Assembly: GCA_036490515.1 (NCBI GenBank)
Contig: DASXDU010000033.1
Location: 186,001-250,000 of the forward strand
Direction: 5' to 3'
DNA from: Palsa-1150 sp036490515
GTDB lineage: Bacteria; Myxococcota_A; Polyangia; Polyangiales; Polyangiaceae
DNA: 64,000 nucleotides
How positions within the stretch are numbered: the first letter of the stretch is position 1; the number at the start of each line of letters is the position of its first letter. The translations under genes and the position numbers were made by a program. This document shows positions 34,058 through 45,573 of this stretch, one piece after another. The notes beneath the pieces are model-generated. The model saw nothing but the letters and a program-made list of their open reading frames with translations, did not search any database and was not told the DNA's origin.

Positions 34058-34432
34058 CTACTGGCGGAGCAGCGCGATGACTGCGTAGCCGACGGTGAGG
34101 GCGACCATGGCCCAGACGAAGTGGCGCGTCCGGTGCTTGCGCACGGGGGGCTCGTACGGTTCTTCGGGCGCGTCGCGGAAGGGGTGCACCTGGGAAAGGC
34201 CCCCGCGCATCGCAGCCAGCACCTCGCCGGCGCGCTCGAGGTCTTCCTGCGGTACGAGGATGCGCACGTCGGTCATCCCGATGGTCGGAAGCGCCGTCGT
34301 CGCGCCGCCGTACGTGCGCACGGGGACCTCGTGGTCCTCGAGCATCCTCACCGTGATCTCCGCCTCGAACCGGTCGTGCACGCGCAGGAGCTCGACCCAC
34401 TCGGCGTCGTCGTCCTCCTTCATGCGCTCCAT
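34058..34432 (-). CDS. DUF2007-domain membrane protein
   Basis: The 124-residue product begins MERMKEDDDAEWVELLRVHD. A DUF2007-like fold follows (about 12-80: FEAEITVRMLEDHEVPVRTY and DVRILVPQEDLERAGEVLA), a small ferredoxin-like domain described as a putative signal-transducing unit. One C-terminal transmembrane helix follows (HFVWAMVALTVGYAVIALL). The domain would face the cytoplasm. It lies downstream of the flippase-like gene on the same strand, separated by a five-unit 10-bp repeat (TCGGTTCCAC and variants, 34483-34527). That repeat runs into the upstream gene's 3' end. Confidence 0.85.
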   Translation of the reverse strand: MERMKEDDDAEWVELLRVHDRFEAEITVRMLEDHEVPVRTYGGATTALPTIGMTDVRILVPQEDLERAGEVLAAMRGGLSQVHPFRDAPEEPYEPPVRKHRTRHFVWAMVALTVGYAVIALLRQ

Positions 34433-34515
34433 CGTACCCGTTCCTCGAGGGCGTTCCCCGTTCGGCACCGCTCCCGCCCTCGGTTCCACTCGGTTCCACT
34501 CGGTTTCGCTCGGCT

Positions 34516-35526
34516 TCACTCGGCCGCGCTGGGCTCGGCCGTACCCTTCCCGACCGGGGCACCGGCGAGCAGACCGGGGTGTCTGCGCTTGAGGATGGAG
34601 AGCGAGACGAACCCCACGACGACCGCGAACCATAGGGTGGCGAAGCGGACGAGGATCATCGCCGCGGTCGCGGTCGTGGCCGCGACGTGGCCGAGCTCCT
34701 GGAGCTGCCCCTGGAGGCTGGTCTCCGTGACGCCCAGGCCACCGGGCACCGGGACGAGTGCGCCGGCGAGGGTGCTCGTCGCGTAGAAGAAGGTCGCCAG
34801 GCCGAAGCCCGTCTCCTGTTCGAAGCCCTTGAGGATGACCCAGAGGGCCGTGCACTCGAGCGACCACGCGCCGATCGAGAGGAGCGTCGGAACGAGGAGG
34901 TTGGCGGGCTTCACGAGGGTGGCCAGGCTGTCGTAGGCCTCGTGGAGCTTGGGGCCGATGCGGCGGAACGGCCCCGGCAAGCGCTCGACGAGGCGGATGA
35001 GCGCGATGGACAGCGAGCGGTTCGACACGACGACGAGGAGGACGAGGACGGCGGTCGCGCCGAGGCCTGCCCAGAGGAGACCTCCCGAGAAGCCCAGCGA
35101 GCCGAAGACGATGAGCGCGACGACGCCGATCACGTCGGTCACGCGCTCTGCCACGACGATCGGTGCCGTGCGTGCCACGGGCACCCCGTGCGTCTGCTGG
35201 AGCACGACCGACTTGAACACCTCGCCCACCTTGCCCGGCGTGACCGTCAGCACGAAGCCGCTCAGAAACGTGAGCAGGCTGTCGGCCCGGCCGACGCCGC
35301 GGATGGAGAGGCGGGCCAGGTAGAACTCCCACTTGAGCCAGCGGACGAGGTAGTTGCCGAAGGCCAGGCTGCAGGCCGCGCCGAAGGCCCACCAGTGGAA
35401 GCGTGCGAGCTCCGCCCCCATCTTCCCCAGGCCGCTCCAGACTGCGAAGCCGCCGTAGACGCCGACCGCGAGCAGCATTGCCACGAGCACGCGGCGGATG
35501 GCGCTCGCGCCCTTGCTTGCGCTCAT
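34516..35526 (-). CDS. LPG synthase TM-domain (UPF0104) flippase-like protein
   Basis: The 336-residue integral membrane product has about eight helices and the family motif FLSGFVLTVTPGKVGEVFKSV, with VERVTDVIGVVALIV and VPGGLGVTETSLQG further on. This is the flippase-like half of lysylphosphatidylglycerol synthase, without the transferase domain. Stand-alone members are thought to move or handle phospholipids or glycolipids; the substrate is unknown. ATG 35526 overlaps the stop of a small membrane-protein gene (ATGA). Confidence 0.9.
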   Translation of the reverse strand: MSASKGASAIRRVLVAMLLAVGVYGGFAVWSGLGKMGAELARFHWWAFGAACSLAFGNYLVRWLKWEFYLARLSIRGVGRADSLLTFLSGFVLTVTPGKVGEVFKSVVLQQTHGVPVARTAPIVVAERVTDVIGVVALIVFGSLGFSGGLLWAGLGATAVLVLLVVVSNRSLSIALIRLVERLPGPFRRIGPKLHEAYDSLATLVKPANLLVPTLLSIGAWSLECTALWVILKGFEQETGFGLATFFYATSTLAGALVPVPGGLGVTETSLQGQLQELGHVAATTATAAMILVRFATLWFAVVVGFVSLSILKRRHPGLLAGAPVGKGTAEPSAAE

Positions 35527-35759
35527 CGCGATGCCCGGCGCGTGCGCAGCGCCACGGCGAGCCACGCGAGCCCGCCCAGGACCGCGGCGATCGCCGCGAG
35601 CCAGAACGCCCACGTGGGCGCCTCCCATCGTCCCTGCGCGATGCCGGGGGCGGGACGCTCGATCGTCTCGGAGGAGGCGGGGGCGGTCGCGGGGCCGGCC
35701 GCGGTCGAAGAGGAAGGGGGGGGAAACGTGGTCGAAGAAGAAGGGGCAGACGCGGGCAA
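35523..35759 (-). CDS. Small single-TM protein
   Basis: The 78-residue frame (TTG start) has a disordered Ser/Pro/Ala N-terminus, one transmembrane helix (PTWAFWLAAIAAVLGGLAWLAVAL) and a basic end RTRRASR. Its stop overlaps the ATG of the flippase-like gene, which supports real translation. The start is uncertain because no ribosome site is clear and the region is low-complexity. Confidence 0.5.
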   Translation of the reverse strand: MPASAPSSSTTFPPPSSSTAAGPATAPASSETIERPAPGIAQGRWEAPTWAFWLAAIAAVLGGLAWLAVALRTRRASR

Positions 35760-35823
35760 AGCAGCGCGGGTCTAGCAGACTTTGACAGGGCGCGCCCCGC
35801 GTGCGACGAACGCCTTTCCCAGC

Positions 35824-36882
35824 ATGTCGGCCGCCAGCGCGAACGATCCGTCAGCCCCCACGCCTGCGGCCGCCCCCACGCCTGCGGCCCCCACGCCTGC
35901 GGCCGCCCCCGGCGACGTCCAGCTCCTCGAGCTCGCGCAGGCCTCCAGCAAGAAGCTCCGGTCCGCGGTGGCCGTGCGAGTCGTCGGGCAGGAGGCCGTG
36001 ATCGAGCTGATGCTCGTGGCGCTCCTCGCGCGCGGGCACGCGCTCCTCGTCGGCGTACCGGGCCTCGCCAAGACGCTCCTCGTCGCCTCGCTCTCCGAGG
36101 CGCTCGCCCTCTCCTTCGGCCGCGTCCAGTTCACGCCCGATCTCCTGCCGGCGGACATCACCGGCACCGACGTTCTTCAAGACGACGGCGGGCGCCGCTC
36201 GGTGCGGTTTCTCCCCGGTCCCATCTTCCACAACCTCGTTCTCGCGGACGAGGTCAACCGCACCCCGCCGAAGACGCAGGCCGCGCTCCTCCAGGCGATG
36301 CAGGAGCGGCGCGTGACGGTGGGTACGCAGACGCACGATCTGCCCGATCCGTTCCAGGTGTTCGCCACGCGCAACCCCATCGAGCAAGAGGGGACCTACC
36401 CGTTGCCCGAGGCGCAGCTCGACCGGTTCCTCCTCGAGGTGCACGTCGACTACCCGAGCGAGGACGAGGAGCGCGAGATCGCCCGGCGTACGACGGGCGT
36501 GCAGGCGGCGAGCGTGACGCGCGTGCTCGGAGTCGACGAGGTGCGTGCGCTCCAGGCGCTCGTCCCGCGCATCCCGGTCACCGATGCCGCCGTCGAGCTC
36601 GCGGTGAACCTGGGTCGGGCCACGCGCCCCCACGATCCACGCGCTCCGCGCGAGGTGAAGGAGCTCGTACGCTTCGGCGCGGGGCCGCGCGGGTCGCAGG
36701 CGCTGGTGCTCGCCGCAAAGGCCCGGGCCGCGCTTCATGGCGAGGCAGCGGCCGACGTCGACGACGTGCGGGCACTCGTCGCCCCGGTGCTGCGCCACCG
36801 CCTCGTCCTCAGCTACCGCGCCGAGGCCGAGGGCGTGAAGGACGTGGACATCCTCGAGCGCGTGGTCGCCGCGGTCGGGTAG
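35824..36882 (+). CDS. MoxR-family AAA+ ATPase
   Basis: The 352-residue product has a Pro/Ala-rich N-terminus (about 8-32), then the AAA+ core: Walker A GVPGLAKT, Walker B LVLADEVNRTPPKTQAALL, sensor FATRNPIEQEGTYPLPEAQLDRF, and the C-terminal lid. MoxR ATPases work as chaperones that mature or assemble partners, usually with a VWA-domain protein encoded next to them. No VWA gene is adjacent, so this one appears solitary. ATG 35824 is preferred over TTG 35782, which sits in GC-rich sequence without a ribosome site. Confidence 0.93.
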   Translation: MSAASANDPSAPTPAAAPTPAAPTPAAAPGDVQLLELAQASSKKLRSAVAVRVVGQEAVIELMLVALLARGHALLVGVPGLAKTLLVASLSEALALSFGRVQFTPDLLPADITGTDVLQDDGGRRSVRFLPGPIFHNLVLADEVNRTPPKTQAALLQAMQERRVTVGTQTHDLPDPFQVFATRNPIEQEGTYPLPEAQLDRFLLEVHVDYPSEDEEREIARRTTGVQAASVTRVLGVDEVRALQALVPRIPVTDAAVELAVNLGRATRPHDPRAPREVKELVRFGAGPRGSQALVLAAKARAALHGEAAADVDDVRALVAPVLRHRLVLSYRAEAEGVKDVDILERVVAAVG

Positions 36883-36920
36883 TTCCGTCGCGCGCCCCCA
36901 TCGGGGCAAGGAGCGGCCGC

Positions 36921-36983
36921 GCGCGAGCTGCCGCGAGCCCGCGCGAGCTGCCTTCGAGCTGCCGCGAGCCCGCGCGAGCTGCC
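36921..36983. repeat. Short direct repeats beside protease gene
   Basis: GCGCGAGCTGCC occurs three times (36921, 36941, 36972), separated by CGCGAGCCC and TTCGAGCTGCCGCGAGCCC. It fills the gap between the MoxR gene and the convergent protease stop. No coding potential is seen. Confidence 0.75.
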
Positions 36984-37744
36984 TAGGAGCACCCTCCGCC
37001 GTGGAGGCGCACCTGCTCGCCGATCCACCCGCTCACGAGGTCCACCCGCGCGAGCACCTCGTTGTGCCCGGGCGCTGACCCCGACACCACCGCGACGATC
37101 CGGTGCACCCCCGCCGTCGCTTCCTCGACGGGTCCGCCCGAGTCGCCGGCGGCGATGACCGCCTCGGCGTCGTAGTCGAACGGGAATCCCGCGAGCGCGC
37201 CGTCGCGGACGGGGACGGGATCGCCGACGTAGAGCGAGGTCGTGGAAGGCCGCCCGTCGTGGAGGCGCCCCACGTGGACCACGGCCGTGTCGTCTTGCAG
37301 CGGGCGGGTCGCGAGCACCGGGCAGCGGCCTTCGGGAAGGCGCACTGCGCGATCGAGGAAGACGAGCCCCACGTCGTGGCGGCCCGGATCGACCGTCCCC
37401 TTCGTGGCCTCCCAGTCGTACGTCGCCGAGCCCGTCGCCTCGTACGTCGCCGGCGTCGGCGGCTCGCTCGCCGCGGCGCCGCCGTCGACGTAGGGCAGGG
37501 TCACGCGCCAGCCGTCGGGCTGGAAGCCCTCGAGCCCCTTCACGCAGTGCCCCGCCGTCAGGACCACCTGCGGCGCGATGAGCGCCCCGGCGCAGTACGC
37601 CCCCACGCGGCCCTCGTGCAGCACGTCGACGAGGACCGCCTCGGGATGGGACGACGCCTCGCCCGCCCGTGGGCCCTCGGTGCACGCCGGCGCGTTGCCG
37701 AGCAGCACGACGAGGAGCGTCGGGACGGGGACCCACCGGCGCAT
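36983..37744 (-). CDS. Trypsin-like serine protease, secreted
   Basis: The 253-residue product has a signal peptide with a possible lipobox (NAPAC). The chymotrypsin-fold triad is LTAGHC (His, about residue 66), HDVGLVFL (Asp) and AAGDSGGPV (Ser). Cysteines around His and Ser fit the usual disulfides. It would cleave proteins outside the inner membrane, and the specificity residue is not evident. It is divergent from the DUF1704 gene, 70 bp between starts. Secreted S1 proteases are common in predatory myxobacteria. Confidence 0.92.
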   Translation of the reverse strand: MRRWVPVPTLLVVLLGNAPACTEGPRAGEASSHPEAVLVDVLHEGRVGAYCAGALIAPQVVLTAGHCVKGLEGFQPDGWRVTLPYVDGGAAASEPPTPATYEATGSATYDWEATKGTVDPGRHDVGLVFLDRAVRLPEGRCPVLATRPLQDDTAVVHVGRLHDGRPSTTSLYVGDPVPVRDGALAGFPFDYDAEAVIAAGDSGGPVEEATAGVHRIVAVVSGSAPGHNEVLARVDLVSGWIGEQVRLHGGGCS

Positions 37745-39229
37745 GGTCGCGACGTTCTACCAGGCCGGGGATTCGCGGCCAGGCGCAAAAATGCCGTACA
37801 ATTCCAGAGCACGCATGGCCGAACGCACGCGCGCCCAGCCCAAGGACGGGGAGATCCCGCCGAAGGAAGGGGAGATCCCGGCAAAGGACGTCGAAGAGGA
37901 ACCCTCGCCGGCGTCTTCGGTGACGCCCTCGATCCCCGCGCCGCCCGCGGCCGGGCCGTGGCGTAGCTACAAGGAGGTCGTCGCGGAGCTCGCCGGGCGC
38001 ATCGTCGAGGCGCAGCGGCCGATCCGGGTCCTGCAGTCGCTCCGCTGGGACGACGAGGTCGAGCACACCTTCCTCAAGTCCAGGCAGAGGGAGCTGCCGA
38101 AGGTCGATGCCTCCGCGTACGAGAAGATCGACCTCGGTTTCACGCCGAAGGAGAAGCTCGGCGAGTTCGAGCAGATTGCGCGCGACATCGACCACCAGCT
38201 CGGCGAGGACGACGCGATCGGGCACATCATGATGACGACGGCCCTCGAGTACCGGGACGTCGTCCGCATGCTCGCGACGCGCGGCACGCCGGGCTTCTAC
38301 GCGTGGTCGCGCAAGCTCTACGGGTCGCCGAAGGACAAGTTCCCCGACGGGCGATCGACCGTGCGCGACCTCGGGCAGCTCCTCTACGGCATCCTCACGA
38401 ACGTCGACGAGTGGTCGTACGCCACACGCGCCGGGTCCGCCACGTATGCGCGGAACATCGACGCGAAGGAGGCGGCCCGCCAGCTCGGCGAGCGCCTGGC
38501 GGCGTACTTCGAGGAGACGACGGTGCGGGTCGAGGCGGACGACGGCATCCTCGCGGACGCATCGGCGGGCAGCGACTACGTCAAGGTGCGCACGGGCGCG
38601 AAGTTCAGCCCCCGCGACATCGACGTCCTCGAGGTGCACGAGGGCTGGGTGCACGTCGCGACGTCGCTGAACGGGCAGGCGCAGCCCGTCGCGAAGTGGC
38701 TCGCCAAGGGCCCGCCGCGCACGACCGCCGTCCAGGAGGGGCTCGCCGCGCTCCTCGAGATGTTCACGTTCCGCACGTATCCGCGTCGCGCGCGGCGCCT
38801 CAACGACCGCGTGCTGGCCGTCGACAAGGCCGAGGACGGCGCCTCGTTCCTCGACGTCTTCGAGTGGTTTCGCACCGAGGGCTACGAGGAGGACGAGTGC
38901 TTCCACAACACGCGCCGCGTCTTCCGCGGCGGCGTGCTCGAGGGCGGCGCGCCCTTCACGAAGGACGCCTGCTACTGCAAGGGCATCGTCCTCAACTACG
39001 CGTTCATCCGGAGCGCCATCCAGCACGACCGCGTCGACCTCGTGCCGTTCCTCTTCGTCGGCAAGGTCGCGCACGAGGACGTGCCGGTGCTCGCGCGCCG
39101 CGTGACCGACGGCGTCGTGAAGCCGCCGCGCTTCCTGCCGCCCATGTTCCGGGACATGAACGGGCTCGCCATCTGGATGGCGTACTCGACGTTCTTCTCG
39201 CAGCTCGGCGGCGAGGCGATCGCCGAGCA

Positions 39230-41164
<1,935 letters not shown>

Positions 41165-41177
41165 CGGGGCGGGGATT

Positions 41178-41972
41178 CTACCGCCCCTTGAAGGCCGGCT
41201 TGCGTTTCTGCGTGTACGCGACCAGGCCTTCCTTCGCGTCATGCGAGCGGAAGAGCTGCTGCTGGAGCTCGCGCTCGAGGGCGAGGCCCTGCTCGAGGGA
41301 CATCTCGCCGCCGCTCTGCACGGCGCGCTTCACGTGGCCGATGGCCATCGACGCCTTGCCCGGCGGGCAGAACTCGCGCGCGTAGTCGAGCACCTGGCGG
41401 AGGAATGCGTCGTGGGTGTCGGCCGTCCAGACCTTGTGCACGAGCCCCGCTTCGTGCGCCTCGCTCACCGGCAGGTTCTGCCCCTCGACGATCAGCTCGA
41501 TCGCACGCGCCTTGCCGACCAGTCGCGTGAGGCGCTGGGTCCCCCCGGTACCCGGGAGGACGCCGAGACCCACCTCGGGAAAGCCGATCTGGAAGCCGCC
41601 CGCCCGCGCGATCCGGAGATCGCACGCGAGGGCCACCTCCAGCCCACCGCCCACGCAGTGGCCGTTGATGGCGGCGATGACGAGCTTCGGCGTGTTCTCG
41701 AGACGGAGGAGCGTCTCGTTGGCATGGAGGCAGAAGTAGTACTTGAAGGTCTCGTCGGCCTCCTTGAGCATGTTGATGTTCGCGCCGGCGCAGAAGTACT
41801 TGTCGCCGTGGCCCGTGACGACGACGGCGTGCACGTCGTCGTCGAAGCGCGCCTCGAGGATGCCCGCGTCGAGCTCCTTGAACATCTCGTACGAGTAGGC
41901 GTTCACCGGCGGGTCGGTCAGCGTGAGGAGCGCGACCCCTTTCTCGGTGACGTAGCTGACCAGCGTACCCAT
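41178..41972 (-). CDS. Enoyl-CoA hydratase/isomerase family protein
   Basis: The 264-residue crotonase-fold product has GHGDKYFCAGANINML and INGHCVGGGLEVALACDLRIA (oxyanion-hole segments). FPEVGLGVLPGTGGTQRL includes the glutamate of active hydratases. It should hydrate an enoyl-CoA in beta-oxidation or a related pathway. It lies directly upstream of the kinase gene on the minus strand. Compared with the paralogue at 18844-19641 it keeps the canonical PGTGGTQRL sequence, so it is the more typical hydratase. Confidence 0.92.
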   Translation of the reverse strand: MGTLVSYVTEKGVALLTLTDPPVNAYSYEMFKELDAGILEARFDDDVHAVVVTGHGDKYFCAGANINMLKEADETFKYYFCLHANETLLRLENTPKLVIAAINGHCVGGGLEVALACDLRIARAGGFQIGFPEVGLGVLPGTGGTQRLTRLVGKARAIELIVEGQNLPVSEAHEAGLVHKVWTADTHDAFLRQVLDYAREFCPPGKASMAIGHVKRAVQSGGEMSLEQGLALERELQQQLFRSHDAKEGLVAYTQKRKPAFKGR

Positions 41973-42077
41973 GGTGGCCTGGCCTCTCGAGGGACCCCTG
42001 GAGTGGGGTGGCGCGGAAACGCGTCTCGTGGCGTCGTGCCACGGTGGCGCCCCCGCCGCCCGGTCTTAGACTCATTC

Positions 42078-42323
42078 ATGATGGGGCGCAAACCCGCTCG
42101 AGCCCGGTGGCCGCGCGTGGCGCTCGCCGTGATTTCGTGGGGGGCGGCGCTCTGGGTGGCCCAGGCGGCGACGGGGCCGGAGATCGACGATCGGGTGCGG
42201 GTTCTCGAGGAACGGATCGAGCAGCAGCTGCGCAGTGTGCCCGTCCAGCCCGCGTCGCGACCCCAGCCCGCGCGCTCGCACGAGGACGCCTCGTTCGAGC
42301 CCTGGGAGCTCGTCGGCGTCTGA
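42078..42323 (+). CDS. Small membrane-anchored protein
   Basis: The 81-residue product begins MMGRKPARARWP, then one transmembrane helix (VALAVISWGAALWVAQAA). A short extracytoplasmic helix (IDDRVRVLEERIEQQLRSV) with coiled-coil pattern follows. No family is recognised. TAGACT lies just ahead of the start (42067-42072) and may be a -10 element giving an almost leaderless mRNA. It precedes the ACP gene by 52 bp. Confidence 0.65.
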   Translation: MMGRKPARARWPRVALAVISWGAALWVAQAATGPEIDDRVRVLEERIEQQLRSVPVQPASRPQPARSHEDASFEPWELVGV

Positions 42324-42375
42324 GCGGGAGAGCCCGGCCCCAGGCCTGCATGTGCTAAACGCGAGCCACTCATCC

Positions 42376-42639
42376 ATGGACGCCGCCCCGCTCCGAGCCG
42401 AGCTCAAACGACTCATCGTGTCGGAGCTCCATCTCAAGGGCCGCACCCCCGAGAGCATCGAGGACGACGCCCCGCTCTTCGGCGGCGGGTTGGGGCTCGA
42501 CTCACTCGACGCCCTGCAGCTGGCGATGAGCATCGAAGAGAAGCTCGGCGTGCGCATTCCGGAGGGGGACGAGGCGAGGGCGATCTTCCGGAGCGTGCGG
42601 ACGATCGCCGACCACGTGGCCAAGGTACGGGCGGGGTGA
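42376..42639 (+). CDS. Acyl carrier protein
   Basis: The 87-residue product is a four-helix ACP with the phosphopantetheine serine in GLDSLDAL (S43), preceded by DDAPLFGGGLGL, and ends VRTIADHV. It carries growing acyl chains as thioesters for the two downstream ketosynthases. GTG of the first ketosynthase overlaps its stop, so ACP and synthase are made together. Being inside a dedicated cluster, it is more likely a specialised ACP than the housekeeping AcpP. Confidence 0.95.
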   Translation: MDAAPLRAELKRLIVSELHLKGRTPESIEDDAPLFGGGLGLDSLDALQLAMSIEEKLGVRIPEGDEARAIFRSVRTIADHVAKVRAG

Positions 42640-44816
42640 GCTCGAGAGTCTGGGTCACCGGTCTGGGGCTCGTGACGCCGCTCGGGACCGGCGTCGAGGC
42701 GACGTGGTCTCGCCTGGTCCGGGGCGATCGCGCGATCGGGCCCCTTCGCCTCTTCGACGCGAGCGCGCAGCGCGTGGGGATCGCGGCGGAGGTGGAGGGC
42801 GTGCCCACGCCGGGTCCCGGGTGGTCACGCTCCGCGCTCATGGCCTCGTCCGCGGCCGAGGAGGCCATGCGGGGCGCGGGGGTCGACGTGCACGCGCTGC
42901 GGGTGGGCCTCGTCGTGGGCGGGACGACCGGCGGGATGTTCGAGACCGAGCAGCTCCTGGCCCGGCTGCACGCGGAGCCGTCGTGCCGCGAGACGCTCGC
43001 GGCCATGCTCTCCCATCCGCTCACGGCGACGGGCGACCGGCTCGACGAGAAGCTCGGCCCCTTCGCGCGCATCCGGACGCTGTCGAGCGCCTGCTCGAGC
43101 GGCGCCAACGCGCTCGTCGTCGCGGCCGGGTGGCTCCTGGCGGGGGAGCTCGATGCCGTCGTCGCAGGCGGCGCGGACGGGCTCTGTCGCCTCACGCTCT
43201 CGGGGTTCAACGCGCTCGCGGCGATCGACGCCGAGCCGTGCCGTCCGTTCGATCGTCGCCGTCGCGGGACGAGCCTGGGCGAGGGAGCGGGCTTCCTCGT
43301 GCTCGAGCGCGAGGAGACGGCGAAGGCGCGCGGCGCGACGCCCATCGTGGAGCTCGCGGGCTGGGCGGTCGGCTCCGAGGCGCACCACATCACGAACCCC
43401 GCACCGGACGGCGTGACGATCGCGTCGCTGATCGTGCGCGCGGTCGACCGCGCCGGGCTCACCGCGGCCGACGTCGACTACGTCGACGCGCACGGCACCG
43501 GCACGCCCCTCAACGACTCGACCGAGGCGGCTGCGATCGCGCGCGCCCTCGGGCCCGAGGCGGCGCGCGTCCCCGTGTCGAGCAGCAAGGCCCAGATCGG
43601 GCACGCCCTCGGCGCCGCAGGAGCCATCGAGGCGGGCATCGCCGCGCTGGTCGTGCAGCGCCGGACGCTCGTGCCGACGGCGAGCCTCGACGAGCCGGAT
43701 CCCGCCCTCCCGCTCGTCCACGTGGCGCATGCAGGCCGCAAAGTGCCCCGCGTGCGGGCAGCGGTCTCGAACGCGTTCGGCTTCGGCGGCATGGACACGG
43801 TGCTCGTCTTCGCCGATGCCACGCGGACCTCCGGCGGTGTCTCCACGCCTGCGTCTGCCGATCTCCCGGTCGTCACGGCGGCCAGCATCTACGGTCCGTG
43901 CGGTCTCCTCGGCACGGAGGCGTGCGCGGAGGTCGTCGAGCGCCGCTGGGACCGCGAGAGCCCCGTCGACCCCGACGCGTACCTCGATCCTGCGCGGTCG
44001 CGCCGCCTCGATCGCGCCGCCGCGCTCGCGTCCGTCGCCGTGCGAGAGGCACTCGCCGGAGCGAAGGCATCCCCCGACGACACGGGGCTCGTCCTCGGCA
44101 GCGCCTACGGCAACGTCGACGGATCGGCCGCCTTCATGCACCGCATCTTCGAGAAGGGCCCCCGCTCGGCCAGCCCCGTCGAGTTCCCCAACCTCGTCCC
44201 GAGCTCGCCGGTCGGGCACGTCTCGATCTACCTCGGCCTCCGTGGTCCTGCCTTCGCGACGGCGGATCTGGCGACCAGCGGCGAGAGTGCGGTCGCGCAG
44301 GCCGTGCAGCTCGTGCGCGCCGGCGAGGCGTCGCGCGTCGTCGCGGGCGCCGTCGAACCGAAGAGCGACATCGTCGACCGCATCCTCGCGGCGCTCTTCG
44401 CGCACGCCCCCTCGCAGACGGGAGCGGTGCGGAGCGATCTCGCGGCCGCCGTGGTCGTGGAGAGCGCAGCCGAGGCCGCGCGCCGCGGTGCCCGTCCCGT
44501 CGCGCGCATCGCGCAGTCCATCGAGTGGCGCGGGGCCGCGGGCGGGCTCCAGGTGGTCGATGCGCCGCGGGGAGCGAGGCCGGAGGTCATCCTCTCGCGC
44601 GGCAACGGCGGGTCGGGGGCGATGCTCGATGCGTCCGCGTGGGCCGGAGCGCCCCGGCACGTGTGCTCGGAGGCGGTGGGGGAGAGCGACGGCCTCGGCG
44701 CCGTCGCGATGGCGGTGGGCGTGGGCCGCATCGCGACGGGCCGTGCGACCGGGGTCCTCGTGCTGGGCCTCGAGCGAGGCCGCGGCTACGCGTTCGTCCT
44801 GGTCCCCGCGGAGTGA
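42636..44816 (+). CDS. Ketosynthase fused to degenerate ketosynthase half
   Basis: The 726-residue product has a complete KAS II-type domain (1-400). The Cys-His-His triad is C153 (SSACSSGAN), H286 (DAHGTGTPLND) and H323 (AQIGHALGAAG). Residues about 410-726 form a second thiolase-fold segment (GLVLGSAYGNVDGSAAFMHR and VPSSPVGHVSIYLGLRGPAFA). There the cysteine position reads ATSGESA, so it is catalytically dead and resembles a chain-length-factor half. It would condense malonyl-ACP units on the neighbouring ACP. Housekeeping FabF proteins are about 410 residues, so the extension is clear. It is coupled to the ACP gene. Confidence 0.9.
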   Translation: MSSRVWVTGLGLVTPLGTGVEATWSRLVRGDRAIGPLRLFDASAQRVGIAAEVEGVPTPGPGWSRSALMASSAAEEAMRGAGVDVHALRVGLVVGGTTGGMFETEQLLARLHAEPSCRETLAAMLSHPLTATGDRLDEKLGPFARIRTLSSACSSGANALVVAAGWLLAGELDAVVAGGADGLCRLTLSGFNALAAIDAEPCRPFDRRRRGTSLGEGAGFLVLEREETAKARGATPIVELAGWAVGSEAHHITNPAPDGVTIASLIVRAVDRAGLTAADVDYVDAHGTGTPLNDSTEAAAIARALGPEAARVPVSSSKAQIGHALGAAGAIEAGIAALVVQRRTLVPTASLDEPDPALPLVHVAHAGRKVPRVRAAVSNAFGFGGMDTVLVFADATRTSGGVSTPASADLPVVTAASIYGPCGLLGTEACAEVVERRWDRESPVDPDAYLDPARSRRLDRAAALASVAVREALAGAKASPDDTGLVLGSAYGNVDGSAAFMHRIFEKGPRSASPVEFPNLVPSSPVGHVSIYLGLRGPAFATADLATSGESAVAQAVQLVRAGEASRVVAGAVEPKSDIVDRILAALFAHAPSQTGAVRSDLAAAVVVESAAEAARRGARPVARIAQSIEWRGAAGGLQVVDAPRGARPEVILSRGNGGSGAMLDASAWAGAPRHVCSEAVGESDGLGAVAMAVGVGRIATGRATGVLVLGLERGRGYAFVLVPAE

Positions 44817-44820
44817 CGCG

Positions 44821-45573
44821 GTGAGGGCGCGGGGCTGGGCGCGCCGGGGCGCCACGTGCGCGTTCCTCGGATCGACGGCGCTCCTGGGCAGTGGGTGCGC
44901 CGCGCGTCCCGTCGCCTGGCCGGGCGCGACCCCCACCACGTGGCCCGTGCTCCGCGAGGGGCTCGCCGCCGAGCGTGCGCGCCGCCCCACCACGCCCTGG
45001 TCCGGCGAGATCGCCACGGTCCTGCGCGAGCCGCGCAGCGGCCGCATCGTGCGCGGTCGGGGCGGGATTGCGGTCGCACCGGAGAAGGGCGTGCGCCTCA
45101 TCCTCCTCGGCGTCGCGGGGATGACGATGCTCGACGCATGGGTCACCCCCCACCGCTGGCGCGTGGCCGTTCCCCCGGCAGGGATCGTTCGCCGCGGCGG
45201 CGACGACGCACCCGCCGATCTTCCGATCGCGTTCCTGCGCGGGTGGTTCTTTCGCCCGCTCGCCGGGACGCTCTTCGCCGCGAGCCTCGGAGCCGAAGGC
45301 CCCACCTGGCTCCTGCGAGACGGTGACGCGGTGGTCGTGGCGCGCGCGCGCGCGTGCGATCGAGGCTGGCGGCTCCTCGTGACGAGGCGCCAGCAGGGTC
45401 ACGCGGAGTCCGTGGACGAGTGCCGTCGTGGTGCGCGGCCGGAGCCGGGCGACCGCGTCGCCTATCGCGACGAGACCACGCACCTCGCCGTCGACCTCGT
45501 CCTCGAGGGGGTCTCGCCCGAGCCTCCGCCCGGCGAAGCCTTCACCGATCCCGACCTCCCGGAGGCCCCGTGA
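44821..45573 (+). CDS. Putative lipoprotein in ketosynthase cluster
   Basis: The 250-residue product starts at GTG 44821 with a signal ending GSGC, an unusual but possible lipobox. The mature part has WSGEIATVLREPRSGRIV and RGGIAVAPEKGVRLILLGVAGMTMLDAWV, a half-barrel pattern loosely like LolB/LolA lipid carriers. A later segment has long beta strands and DDAPADLPIAF. Assignment is tentative. Its stop overlaps the GTG of the second ketosynthase. Carriers of this kind accompany aryl-polyene-type clusters, which may hint at an outer-membrane lipid product. Confidence 0.75.
   Translation: MRARGWARRGATCAFLGSTALLGSGCAARPVAWPGATPTTWPVLREGLAAERARRPTTPWSGEIATVLREPRSGRIVRGRGGIAVAPEKGVRLILLGVAGMTMLDAWVTPHRWRVAVPPAGIVRRGGDDAPADLPIAFLRGWFFRPLAGTLFAASLGAEGPTWLLRDGDAVVVARARACDRGWRLLVTRRQQGHAESVDECRRGARPEPGDRVAYRDETTHLAVDLVLEGVSPEPPPGEAFTDPDLPEAP

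Noticed and set aside
35782..35787. TTGACA as a promoter of the MoxR gene
   Set aside because: No -10-like hexamer occurs 15-19 bp downstream.
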